Of a DNA stretch of 9,360 nt, positions 1 through 6,234 are shown piece after piece. A program made the translations under genes and the position numbers. The notes below the pieces were generated by a model. The model was not told where the DNA came from. It saw only the letters and a list, made by a program, of their open reading frames with translations, and ran no database searches. The DNA is taken from the NCBI GenBank assembly GCA_014728875.1, contig WJKV01000081.1, forward strand, positions 1 to 9,360. Direction: 5' to 3'. The stretch's first letter is position 1; the number at the start of each line of letters is the position of its first letter. Origin of the DNA: Candidatus Woesearchaeota archaeon (GTDB lineage Archaea > Nanobdellota > Nanobdellia > Woesearchaeales > WJKV01).

Positions 1-24
1 CCGGCAATCACTTGTTGCTGTCAT
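1..24 (-). CDS. Start of a leftward gene, cut by the window edge
   Basis: Only eight codons are visible (MTATSDCR, reading leftward from the ATG at 24-22), so the product cannot be named. The start is supported by the promoter rather than by the protein: on this strand a TTTAAATA element at 54-47 ends exactly 22 nt before the ATG. That is the same spacing as the TATA-to-ATG distance of the presenilin-like gene at 1323. The gene would therefore be leaderless and divergent from the gene at 101. The alternative is that these bases are simply intergenic. Confidence 0.45.
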
Positions 25-46
25 GCCAACAGTAAAGCACAAGTTG

Positions 47-54
47 TATTTAAA
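47..54 (-). promoter_or_regulatory. TATA box of the left-edge gene
   Basis: TTTAAATA on the minus strand, ending 22 nt before the ATG at 24, the archaeal TATA/leaderless arrangement seen throughout this window. On the plus strand the same bases would place a transcript start near 78, about 23 nt before the GTG at 101; a separate plus-strand element at 70-77 fits that gene better. Confidence 0.5.
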
Positions 55-69
55 AGTTTCTAGGACAAA

Positions 70-77
70 CTTTATTA
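70..77 (+). promoter_or_regulatory. TATA box for the gene at 101
   Basis: CTTTATTA, ending 23 nt before the GTG start at 101, which implies a leaderless or nearly leaderless mRNA. No Shine-Dalgarno sequence precedes the GTG, consistent with this. Confidence 0.5.
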
Positions 78-100
78 GATAGCTCATTTTTTGCCGATTT

Positions 101-832
101 GTGGCAGACAAAAATCTTTTTGATAAGCTGGCAACAACGCCTTTTGATGTAGAGGAAGGACTGAGCAGCATCACAAGAGAACAGTTCTCTCCTGACATAG
201 GAAGCCTGTTCGGTTACGCAGTGGAGAACCATGTTCGCAACATCATCAAAGGGCATCCCGGCATTGTCTATTACGATGAACAGCATCCTGTTTTCATAAA
301 AAGAGAGGATGATACCTTTTTTTCTGAAAGAAAAACAATACATATCGGAAGCAAGCGTATTGAGATGGCATTCTGCCTTAAGTATGACCAAGAAAGAAAA
401 ATTCTGTTCGCCTGCCACGGCTTCCCGGATAGACCTTCTTCTGAATTTGCACAACGGGAAATAGACTTATTATTTGATTTTCACGGCATAACTATTTTCG
501 GGCAGGTTGCATACATCAATCCTGAGAGCAGCCACAGAGGCAAAATAGACAGAAGCCCATTGTCATTCAAAAAATTCATGAGACAAAGAGCCAACATACA
601 GAGAGCGCTTGGAAAAAGAGTGGAATACTTGGCAGTCGTCAACAGAGATTTTATTCCAGAAATACCAGAAAGAACAAGATTCAAGTTTGAAAAAGAAATG
701 AAAAATACAAGAATAGTCCAAGTCAGAGTTACTTCAGCAGACGCAGTCGGTTTTTACAAGAGGGCGCTGCAGGACAATCCAAACTTGACACTGCCGAAAA
801 AACACCCATTATATAAGGCAGTATTTTCGTGA
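101..832 (+). CDS. Uncharacterised 243-aa protein
   Basis: I do not recognise the family. The protein appears soluble and rather basic, with no signal peptide or membrane segment, and mixed alpha/beta character. Short hydrophobic strands (around residues 98-107 and 128-137, and VEYLAVV near 174) alternate with charged helices, and the last third (about residues 155-235) is Arg/Lys-rich, which could suit nucleic-acid binding (inference). I looked for a PD-(D/E)XK nuclease core in the RIEMAF/LLFDFHG region but saw no convincing E-X-K, so no enzymatic role is claimed. The start is GTG at 101: no other in-frame start lies upstream, and a TATA-like element ends 23 nt before it. The stop lies three bases from the stop of the convergent gene at 836. 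Confidence 0.75.
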   Translation: MADKNLFDKLATTPFDVEEGLSSITREQFSPDIGSLFGYAVENHVRNIIKGHPGIVYYDEQHPVFIKREDDTFFSERKTIHIGSKRIEMAFCLKYDQERKILFACHGFPDRPSSEFAQREIDLLFDFHGITIFGQVAYINPESSHRGKIDRSPLSFKKFMRQRANIQRALGKRVEYLAVVNRDFIPEIPERTRFKFEKEMKNTRIVQVRVTSADAVGFYKRALQDNPNLTLPKKHPLYKAVFS

Positions 833-835
833 CAT

Positions 836-1267
836 CTAAACCTTGAATAATTCTTCGATTGTCTTTAATGCAGTCTCTTTCTTGTGGGGATAGCACGCCA
901 AGGTTATCCTGATATGGACGCAGTCGCCATGGTCAACCAGCCATAATTCGTCGCGAAGAAATCTCTGCTTGTCAAAACGGAGAAAGAACTGCATTTCTTT
1001 GTTCAGCCGGCTTTCTGCCTGCGCGATCAAAAGCTTCTTCTGTTCGTCTGTCAGTTTTTCTATCAATAGCTTCAAGAATTCTTTGATGTTTCTCTGTTTT
1101 TCAAGCTGGACCTCAAACCTGTAGATGGTAGGATCATGCTCGCTCTCTGCTTTCTTCTCTTCTATTATCTCTTCTATATCGAACGGAAAAAATTCCTTGT
1201 ACTTCTTCCTGTACAGATCGACGGGTTCATCTTCTTTTGCAAACAAAGAAACATGGATATTATGCAC
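836..1267 (-). CDS. Archaeal RNA-binding protein (COG1325-type, predicted exosome-associated)
   Basis: The protein resembles the small archaeal family annotated as RNA-binding or predicted exosome subunit (COG1325). Visible hallmarks are the N-terminal HNIHVSLF strand, the FFPFDIEE element, a long charged helix ending LTDEQKKLL, AESRLNKEMQFFLRFDK and the C-terminal HGDCVHIRITLACYP strand followed by a final helix. In known members this is a compact alpha/beta RNA-binding fold; a direct exosome role is family-level prediction only. I place the start at GTG 1267, giving a 143-aa protein that begins (M)HNIHVSLF as I recall homologues do. The minus-strand TATA at 1298-1291 ends 23 nt before it. 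The upstream ATG at 1282 would add five residues but lies only 8 nt from that TATA, too close to be transcribed from it. It is divergent from the protease gene at 1323. Confidence 0.78.
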   Translation of the reverse strand: MHNIHVSLFAKEDEPVDLYRKKYKEFFPFDIEEIIEEKKAESEHDPTIYRFEVQLEKQRNIKEFLKLLIEKLTDEQKKLLIAQAESRLNKEMQFFLRFDKQRFLRDELWLVDHGDCVHIRITLACYPHKKETALKTIEELFKV

Positions 1268-1290
1268 GAGCTTTTTTGCCATTTTGAAAA

Positions 1291-1300
1291 GATTTAAATA
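1291..1300. promoter_or_regulatory. Shared bidirectional TATA box (836-1267 and 1323-2246)
   Basis: GATTTAAATA reads as TTTAAATA on the plus strand, ending 22 nt before the ATG at 1323, and as TTTAAATC on the minus strand, ending 23 nt before the GTG at 1267. One near-palindromic TATA core can thus serve both divergent genes, with direction presumably set by flanking BRE sequence. This also fixes the start chosen for each gene. Confidence 0.65.
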
Positions 1301-1322
1301 CGAACATGCTTTCTGTGTTCTT

Positions 1323-2246
1323 ATGAAACATACTGTTGTAATTACTATTATTTTAATCTTGTTGTTTTTTGTTTCTCAGGTCGTAGGCCTGACCATTGTA
1401 AAGGAATACATAGACGTGGAAAAAACAGCAGAAGAAGGAGTCACTGTTTTCAAGGAACTGCCTTTCGGGCAGGAACGGCCTCCTGTTGACGCAAAGATCT
1501 CCTGGATCTTCATTGTCTTTGCAGTGCTGATAGGGACAGGGATTGCATTCGGCCTCATAAGATTCAAATTATGGAGAGTATGGAAACTATGGTTCTTTCT
1601 CGCAGTATGGATGTGCGTCACGATCGCGTTCGCAGCCTATGTCAACCAATGGATCGCATTGGGCGTGGCAGTCGTTCTTGCTGGATGGAAGATCTTCAAG
1701 CCGAACAGCATTGTACATAACCTTACAGAAATGTTTATCTATGCAGGAATTGCAGCAATCCTTGTTCCGATAATGAACCTGTTTGCCGCCATACTGATGT
1801 TGATCCTGATCAGCGTATATGACTATTGGGCAGTCTTCAGATCAAAACACATGATTAAGCTTGCGCAGGCGCAGAGCAAGGCAAAAGTCTTTGCAGGCCT
1901 GCAGATTCCATACGGAGGTCTGAAGAAGCTTATTGAGACCCCTCTGACAAAAGAAGAGGCAAAGAAGATAAAAGCCAAGGCAAAGAAAGAAAAAAAGAAA
2001 GTCGCGCTGAAGAAAACAAAAAGAAGAATGGCGATACTTGGCGGAGGGGACATGGCCTTTGCTTTGTTGTTTGCAGGTACTGCCATGAAATATGTAGGGT
2101 TTCCAAAAGCAATCATAATAGCGGCAATTGCAACAGGTGCTTTGGCATTCATATTGTTTTACGGAAGGAAAGACAGGTTTTATCCTGCGATGCCTTTCAT
2201 CTCTGTCGGATGCGTATTGGGCTATTTGTTAGTAGCATTTATATAG
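1323..2246 (+). CDS. Presenilin/SPP-like intramembrane aspartyl protease (family A22)
   Basis: A 307-aa polytopic membrane protein of the archaeal presenilin-homologue/signal-peptide-peptidase-like family (COG3389, GxGD proteases), which cleaves transmembrane helices inside the bilayer. All three active-site motifs are visible: YD (SVYDYWAVF) with Asp167, GxGD (LGGGDMAFAL) with Asp243, and the C-terminal PAL-type motif, here PAMP at 288-291. About nine hydrophobic segments are apparent, at roughly 5-24, 60-78, 88-106, 108-121, 137-150, 152-166, 238-254, 263-279 and 290-307. A Lys-rich loop at about 209-236 separates the two catalytic Asp, matching the large cytosolic loop of presenilins. Length is typical for archaeal members. 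The frame is open upstream to 1125 across the antisense gene, but the TATA ending 22 nt before ATG 1323 and the hydrophobic N-terminus fix the start. Substrates are unknown. Confidence 0.88.
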   Translation: MKHTVVITIILILLFFVSQVVGLTIVKEYIDVEKTAEEGVTVFKELPFGQERPPVDAKISWIFIVFAVLIGTGIAFGLIRFKLWRVWKLWFFLAVWMCVTIAFAAYVNQWIALGVAVVLAGWKIFKPNSIVHNLTEMFIYAGIAAILVPIMNLFAAILMLILISVYDYWAVFRSKHMIKLAQAQSKAKVFAGLQIPYGGLKKLIETPLTKEEAKKIKAKAKKEKKKVALKKTKRRMAILGGGDMAFALLFAGTAMKYVGFPKAIIIAAIATGALAFILFYGRKDRFYPAMPFISVGCVLGYLLVAFI

Positions 2247-2260
2247 GAGTTCACGCAAAA

Positions 2261-2269
2261 TATATAAAT
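2261..2269 (+). promoter_or_regulatory. TATA box of the MinD-like operon
   Basis: TATATAAAT, ending 24 nt before the ATG at 2294. The first gene of the operon has no Shine-Dalgarno sequence, so its mRNA is probably leaderless, whereas the second gene has a strong one. Confidence 0.65.
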
Positions 2270-2293
2270 TAGGGATTCCATATTACTACTACA

Positions 2294-2815
2294 ATGGAGT
2301 CGTTCAAAGAATGCCGGCAAAGGGCAGAACGCAATCTCCAGGTGGCAGAGCACATGCTGACAGTCACATATCCATTGCTTAGGGATGCCAAGCTATTGCT
2401 TGGTGTTACAGAAAACTTGTTTTTAAGCGTCACAAACAGCATGAGTGCAGCAGTATTTTTTGAACGGACGTATAAAAGGATTCCGCCGTTCCATGACAAT
2501 TTCGAATCCAAGTTCAATACCTTTGCCGCAAGGATCATGCCAAGATACGGCATAAACAAGAAATACATCAAGTTACTTGAATCAGTCAAGGACATAGTTG
2601 TAAAGCACAAGAAAAGTCCTGTTGAATTTGCACGGAAAAACAAATTCGTCATCTGCGATGACAAGTACAATGTCAGGGAAATAACAGAACCTGAACTCAA
2701 GCAGCATCTTCAGGATGCCAAGGAATTTCATCAGATAATTAAAAGGATTGTTTCACAGCACGAAGGCTTTTTCGCAAAAAGAAAGGCTGTAAGGGAGATT
2801 TCAAAAAAGAGGTGA
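2294..2815 (+). CDS. Uncharacterised helical protein, first gene of the MinD-like operon
   Basis: A 173-aa, apparently all-helical cytosolic protein that I cannot assign to a named family. Long amphipathic helices cover about residues 1-60 (ERNLQVAEHMLTVTYPLLRD followed by the hydrophobic LLLGVTENLFLSVTNSMSAAVFF). Then comes a charged middle with two short Phe-rich stretches, and a very basic C-terminus (AKRKAVREISKKR). The helix-rich layout is loosely like HEPN-type folds, but the R-X4-6-H nuclease motif is not evident, so this is only a shape comparison. It is transcribed leaderless from the TATA at 2261. Its stop codon overlaps the GAGGTGA ribosome-binding site of the ATPase gene, and the two are separated by 4 nt. 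The tight arrangement suggests it works with the ATPase (inference). Confidence 0.72.
   Translation: MESFKECRQRAERNLQVAEHMLTVTYPLLRDAKLLLGVTENLFLSVTNSMSAAVFFERTYKRIPPFHDNFESKFNTFAARIMPRYGINKKYIKLLESVKDIVVKHKKSPVEFARKNKFVICDDKYNVREITEPELKQHLQDAKEFHQIIKRIVSQHEGFFAKRKAVREISKKR
2809..2815 (+). promoter_or_regulatory. Shine-Dalgarno site of the MinD-like gene
   Basis: GAGGTGA lies 5 nt before the ATG at 2820 and includes the TGA stop of the upstream gene, implying translational coupling. It is complementary to the usual 16S rRNA 3' end and is one of the few strong ribosome-binding sites in the window. Confidence 0.7.
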
Positions 2816-2819
2816 GGAT

Positions 2820-3548
2820 ATGACAAGATTCATCGGCATTGCGTCCGGCAAGGGCGGAGTCGGCAGAACAACTATTGCAATAAACCTTGCGACCGCACTG
2901 AGCCAGTTCGGAAGGGAAGTAATTCTTGTTGACGCACATTTGAGCAGTCCGCACATAGCCCTGCATCTAGGCGCGCCTAATGTCCCGAAAACGATACATC
3001 ATGCACTAAGAAGAACTGTTCATGTAAAGGACGCTGCTTACCAGCATCCGAGCGGATTGAAACTGATTCCGGGCAGCATAAACCCAGAGCATCATGAAGA
3101 TCTGCCCCATAAGAAGTTCAAGGATATTCTTCTGGATCTGATAGGAACCTGCGAAGTGGTGATAATAGACATGGGCCCGAGCGGAGACGAGGTTCTGAGC
3201 GTGATGAGGGCGACCGACGATCTGCTGATAGTGGCGACTCCTGATCTTCCTTCTGTCACAGAAGCTTTGAAAATTATAAGGAAAGCAAAAGAATTAGGAA
3301 AGAATGTGCCGGGCATTGTCCTGAACAGGGTAAAGGATGATGATACAGAATTGAGCATAGAAAATGTAGAGACCATCACCGATACTAAAGTAATAGGAGT
3401 CGTGCACGAGCACAAGGATGTGAGAGAATCCCTGAAACAAAGACAGCCTGTGGTCTACAGCCATCCTGACAGCAAAGTCAGCATCCAGATCAGGAAATTG
3501 GCTGCGAATCTGATAGGAGAAGAATACAGCCCTGGTAAGAGAAGATGA
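2820..3548 (+). CDS. MinD/ParA-like ATPase with altered Walker residues
   Basis: A 242-aa P-loop ATPase of the SIMIBI MinD/ParA class; archaeal members position cell structures or act in polarity and division. The deviant Walker A is GKGGVGRTT at 10-18: the signature Lys11 is present, but the P-loop lysine expected at position 16 is Arg (codon AGA). The A' region reads VDAHLSSPH (37-45): Asp38 is kept, but the Asp usually at position 40, catalytic in E. coli MinD, is His (CAT). Switch II/Walker B is VVIIDMGPSG, with Asp117. The central ATPDLPSVTEALKII and the C-terminal IVLNR and HEHKDVRESLKQRQPVV elements are typical of the family. Length matches archaeal MinD-like proteins; a membrane-targeting amphipathic C-terminal helix is not obvious. 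It sits between a helical partner and a membrane protein, overlapping the latter by 4 nt (ATGA). Whether it hydrolyses ATP is open. Confidence 0.88.
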   Translation: MTRFIGIASGKGGVGRTTIAINLATALSQFGREVILVDAHLSSPHIALHLGAPNVPKTIHHALRRTVHVKDAAYQHPSGLKLIPGSINPEHHEDLPHKKFKDILLDLIGTCEVVIIDMGPSGDEVLSVMRATDDLLIVATPDLPSVTEALKIIRKAKELGKNVPGIVLNRVKDDDTELSIENVETITDTKVIGVVHEHKDVRESLKQRQPVVYSHPDSKVSIQIRKLAANLIGEEYSPGKRR

Positions 3549-4054
3549 GACTGATAGATGTCCTGAGAGAAAAAGGCTGGGAAGAGGAAGATGTTGCTCA
3601 TGCAGTAAACACCATGTATCCCGGCTATTTCAGAGGCTTTGCATTGAGGCAGAAACATCACAGTCTGCTTTACATTGCCGGCCTGATAATCGCTTTTGTT
3701 GTCAATGTTCTTGTATGTATAGGTCTTATTCCTATTTTCATGGTGACTCCCACAGAGATTCTTCTGCCAATAATCTTTGTCATCGGCCTTTGTTTTGGCT
3801 TCTTGTTTTCAAAAGTGGTGGGACAGTTATGGCACATGACAAAGGCGCACCATACTGCCGCAGGAATAATAATGGCTGTCATTGCTTCCGGCGTGATGCT
3901 GTTCTTTTTGAGAGAACTGAACAAGGCGATTGAGATGACGACAGAACCTGTGTTTATTGAACAGAATCTTTTCCTGATACCATTTATTTATGTAATCGCA
4001 TTCTTGTTGCCTTACATTATCATAATAAAGAAAAAGCACTATCCTATCAAATAA
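3545..4054 (+). CDS. Four-helix membrane protein, third gene of the MinD-like operon
   Basis: A 169-aa membrane protein that I do not recognise. The first 38 residues are soluble and contain an LREKGWEEEDVAHAV helix-turn element ending in MYPGYF, followed by a basic stretch (RQKHH). Four membrane segments follow at about 41-67, 70-90, 104-122 and 142-161, and the protein ends with a lysine-rich tail. With two hairpins both termini should lie on the same side, probably the cytoplasm by the positive-inside rule. The start overlaps the ATPase stop as ATGA and no strong ribosome-binding site is seen, so translation is probably coupled. A natural guess is that it is a membrane receptor for the ATPase, but nothing in the sequence proves this. 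Its last 16 bases overlap the convergent gene's end. Confidence 0.8.
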   Translation: MRLIDVLREKGWEEEDVAHAVNTMYPGYFRGFALRQKHHSLLYIAGLIIAFVVNVLVCIGLIPIFMVTPTEILLPIIFVIGLCFGFLFSKVVGQLWHMTKAHHTAAGIIMAVIASGVMLFFLRELNKAIEMTTEPVFIEQNLFLIPFIYVIAFLLPYIIIIKKKHYPIK

Positions 4055-5181
4055 ATTTTATTGCTCTTGACCTGGTTCAAGCAGATGTCGTGCATTATGT
4101 CTCCGTTTCTTCTTATGGATATCTTTCCTGACGCGCCTTCATAATTTTCCAGCTGTTTCAGGTATTCGCTCATGTCATAAGGGAATTCTATGGTTTCTTC
4201 TATCGAATCCTTCAGCAGATGCAGGCTGTCATACATACAGGATGACAGGAACCTGTTCTCTAGCTCCTCTCCAAATCTTTTTTCATAGCTTTCAAGAAAA
4301 TCATCTGAAACGTCTTTTGACGCATCAATGAAGAAAACATTTTCTGCTTCGTTTCCTGCAGAATCTATAAGCTTAAGAATCACATTGTTCGTGATTATCA
4401 ACTGATTCATTCTTTTATCTTTTATCTGCTGCAGAAGAATTCTTACTGTTTCCGGCGTCTGTCCTAGCAGCACTATAGCTTCTGGATTCTTGCTCTGTAT
4501 CTTAGCAAGAGGTGCGCTGAAATCCGTGTCTGAAGCCTGGAATCCTTCTTCTGCAAGTATCATGATAGAATCTTCCATCTCTTTTTTAATTTCTTCTTTG
4601 AATTTTTCAGGATATTCCTGCGCTTCGAACAAAAACGCGACTTCTGTTATATTCAGCTGATTTTTCAGGATTCCAACTAATCTGCTCATTGTCCTGTTGT
4701 TTATCATGCTGTTCTTGAACAAGAGATTGTGTTCAAGCAGCTGAACATCAGGATCAAAATCCGTCACAGAAAAAAGGATTTTTCTTTTCTGGTCTGTAAT
4801 GGCTGCGAGCGAATTTATTTCGTCTTTGTATTGGGCGGCAATTATGGCAGGAACCTCATATTTTTCTATCAAGTTCAAGGCGCTGTTGACAGCCTTGCCG
4901 CAGTCGCATTCTGTATCTTCCAAGAGCAAGACTAGTCTTTTATTGTCTATCCCTCCATCATTGTTGATCTCTTCAACTGCAAGCAATGCGCTGTTTCTTA
5001 GTTCAGTGAAAAATACTTCTTTTTCAGCCGGCACATTTGTCAACGGCAGCAAGCCTCCGATGTAAAGCTCTCCTTCAAACCTCTGTGCAGCAGGACTTTG
5101 TTCGAATATAGAAGGCTTGACAGTAAGAACAATGATGAATATGACCAGAAATGCGATGATGCCGCGCCAAATCCAATTCAT
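4039..5181 (-). CDS. Membrane-anchored type 1 periplasmic-binding protein (Leu/Ile/Val-binding-like)
   Basis: A 380-aa protein of the type 1 periplasmic-binding fold (receptor ligand-binding/LivJ class). An uncleaved-looking signal anchor at about residues 5-22 follows a short cationic N-terminus. The mature domain opens with YIGGLLPLTNV, then ALLAVEEINNDGGI, LLLEDTECDCGKAV and VPAIIAAQYKDEINSLA, the order expected for lobe 1. Lobe 2 contains NPEAIVLLGQTPETVRILLQQ and the closing YEGASGKISIRRNGD element. The domain should lie outside the membrane and bind a small ligand such as an amino acid. No Cys lipobox is present and no ABC permease or ATPase gene lies in the window, so it may be a sensor or may serve a transporter encoded elsewhere. 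Its ATG is 25 nt from a minus-strand TATA. Confidence 0.87.
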   Translation of the reverse strand: MNWIWRGIIAFLVIFIIVLTVKPSIFEQSPAAQRFEGELYIGGLLPLTNVPAEKEVFFTELRNSALLAVEEINNDGGIDNKRLVLLLEDTECDCGKAVNSALNLIEKYEVPAIIAAQYKDEINSLAAITDQKRKILFSVTDFDPDVQLLEHNLLFKNSMINNRTMSRLVGILKNQLNITEVAFLFEAQEYPEKFKEEIKKEMEDSIMILAEEGFQASDTDFSAPLAKIQSKNPEAIVLLGQTPETVRILLQQIKDKRMNQLIITNNVILKLIDSAGNEAENVFFIDASKDVSDDFLESYEKRFGEELENRFLSSCMYDSLHLLKDSIEETIEFPYDMSEYLKQLENYEGASGKISIRRNGDIMHDICLNQVKSNKIYLIG

Positions 5182-5206
5182 TTTGATAGTGATAGAATTT
5201 AATGGT

Positions 5207-5214
5207 TAATAAAT
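5207..5214 (-). promoter_or_regulatory. TATA box of the binding-protein gene
   Basis: ATTTATTA on the minus strand, ending 25 nt before the ATG at 5181. It lies about 20 bp from the plus-strand TATA at 5235, so this divergent pair uses two separate but adjacent promoters. Confidence 0.55.
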
Positions 5215-5234
5215 TTATTTGTTTTTTCAGAAAG

Positions 5235-5242
5235 TTTATATA
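5235..5242 (+). promoter_or_regulatory. TATA box of the membrane hydrolase gene
   Basis: TTTATATA, ending 23 nt before the ATG at 5266. No Shine-Dalgarno site precedes the ATG, so the transcript is probably leaderless. Confidence 0.62.
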
Positions 5243-5265
5243 CGATTTGTCTATTTTGTATTCTT

Positions 5266-5739
5266 ATGTATCCGCACAGCCATTTCATAGCAACTCTTTT
5301 TCTGGCAGAGATATTTGTAAGGCTGGGATATATTTCTCACAGGCTGGCGATAGTGTGCGCGATTGTTTCTGTACTTGTTGACTTTGACCACTTAATAGAA
5401 TACTGCATTGTGTATAAAAGATTCAGCTTCAAGAATGCCTGGAATGTATGCGTGGCAAACAAACTGCACGGAAGAACTGCTGTACATCGCGTCTTTGGAA
5501 TTGTTGTGTTCGCACTTGCAACCCTGATCATCAGCTTGTTCAGCCTTCCATGGGCCATTGTCATAGGGCTCGGCTATTTCAGTCATCTCGCGGTCGATCT
5601 ATTGTACAACGTCTGGATCAAGAAATCAGAAAAAATGGTGAAAACAAAGCTTCTTGGCTTTCTTTTCCAGATAAGATACACTGAAGTCACATTCGACATA
5701 ATCATGCTGGTCGTATTGTATCTGGTCATTTACATGTGA
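5266..5739 (+). CDS. Membrane-bound metal-dependent hydrolase, YdjM/DUF457-like
   Basis: A 157-aa integral membrane protein resembling the YdjM/DUF457 family of predicted metal-dependent hydrolases (PF04307; the activity is predicted for the family, with little direct proof). Candidate metal ligands fall in the usual places: His4 and His6 near the start (MYPHSHFI), Asp39, Asp41 and His42 in VDFDHLIEY, His74 in GRTAVHR, His107 and Asp111 in GYFSHLAVDLL, and Glu140/Asp144 near the C-terminus (YTEVTFD). Hydrophobic segments lie at about 7-20, 24-40, 77-92, 94-112 and 141-156. Length is at the short end for the family. The frame ends with a TGA followed directly by five T residues (5740-5744), which may terminate transcription, and overlaps the convergent Nudix gene by 10 bp. 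Confidence 0.78.
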   Translation: MYPHSHFIATLFLAEIFVRLGYISHRLAIVCAIVSVLVDFDHLIEYCIVYKRFSFKNAWNVCVANKLHGRTAVHRVFGIVVFALATLIISLFSLPWAIVIGLGYFSHLAVDLLYNVWIKKSEKMVKTKLLGFLFQIRYTEVTFDIIMLVVLYLVIYM

Positions 5740-6200
5740 TTTTTCTTGTACAAACCATCAACTCTAACCAGCTGTTCATAGATGTTCTCTATCAGGTCGT
5801 ATTCTTTTGCTTCATCTAATGAAACCCAGGCATATTCTGTCAGTTCGTCATCTGCGAGCTTTATCTCGCCGTCTGCATAGTCTGCGAACAAGCTGACTAT
5901 GATTGTGGAATAGCCGTTAGGCCTGATGAAAACCAGGCTTGAACAATAGCCTATGTTTTTAATGTCGAGGTTTGTTTCCTCTTTTATCTCTTTTCGCAAG
6001 ACTTTCTCGAAGATGTCCAGCCAATGGTCTGCTGTGTCTTTTTGCGTATCGACAAAATCTGAATGCTCTATCTTTCCGCCCGGAACGCACCATTTGTTCG
6101 GAAAGGCTTTTTCTTTCGGGCTTCTTTTGCATATCAGATACTTGCCGTCTTTTCTTACGATGCCTGTTATAGAAACATAGTGAATTTTTTCAGTTACCAA
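5730..6200 (-). CDS. Nudix hydrolase with an insertion in the Nudix box
   Basis: A 156-aa Nudix-fold pyrophosphohydrolase; such enzymes cleave nucleoside diphosphates linked to another group, and the substrate here cannot be told. The strand YVSITGIVRKDGKYLICKR leads to the Nudix box, which begins PGGKIE (40-45) and ends KEIKEETNL (70-78). Between these halves lie 24 residues where about 10 are usual, so there is an insert of about 14 residues (HSDFVDTQKDTADHW region). The catalytic Glu71, Glu74 and Glu75 are kept; the usual Arg is Lys70 and the final Gly is Asn77. I believe this insert also occurs in other Nudix proteins of this type. The start is TTG at 6200 with GGTGAT 4 nt upstream (6210-6205); an in-frame stop at 6203-6201 rules out anything longer. 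It is divergent from a Nudix-containing regulator, with a palindrome in between. Confidence 0.85.
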   Translation of the reverse strand: MVTEKIHYVSITGIVRKDGKYLICKRSPKEKAFPNKWCVPGGKIEHSDFVDTQKDTADHWLDIFEKVLRKEIKEETNLDIKNIGYCSSLVFIRPNGYSTIIVSLFADYADGEIKLADDELTEYAWVSLDEAKEYDLIENIYEQLVRVDGLYKKNHM

Positions 6201-6204
6201 TCAC

Positions 6205-6210
6205 ATCACC
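6205..6210 (-). promoter_or_regulatory. Shine-Dalgarno site deciding the TTG start of the Nudix gene
   Basis: GGTGAT on the minus strand, 4 nt before the TTG at 6200. A transcript from the TATA at 6242-6235 would begin near here, giving a leader of only about 10 nt. The site supports the unusual TTG start, for which no in-frame ATG or GTG alternative exists nearby. Confidence 0.5.
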
Positions 6211-6234
6211 CTGAATCCAGGTATCGGCAGAAAA

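Noticed and set aside
50..454. Minus-strand open frame of 134 codons opposite the gene at 101
   Set aside because: Composition is cysteine- and phenylalanine-rich without domain character, it lies wholly opposite a better frame and it has no promoter of its own.
101..832. Possible PD-(D/E)XK nuclease core
   Set aside because: A strand/helix alternation is suggestive, but no convincing D...E-X-K arrangement could be placed.
1125..1322. A 66-codon upstream extension of the protease reading frame
   Set aside because: It runs antisense through the RNA-binding gene, and the TATA box at 1293-1300 with the hydrophobic N-terminus places the start at 1323.
1823..2152. Minus-strand frames opposite the lysine-rich loop of the protease
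   Set aside because: The Phe/Ser/Leu-rich products are what antisense of AAG/AAA-rich coding sequence gives.
2294..2815. HEPN nuclease
   Set aside because: The helical layout is similar, but no R-X4-6-H motif was seen.
5740..5744. T5 tract after the membrane hydrolase stop as a terminator
   Set aside because: Archaeal termination can use short T tracts, but five T residues in AT-rich DNA is too weak to call alone.
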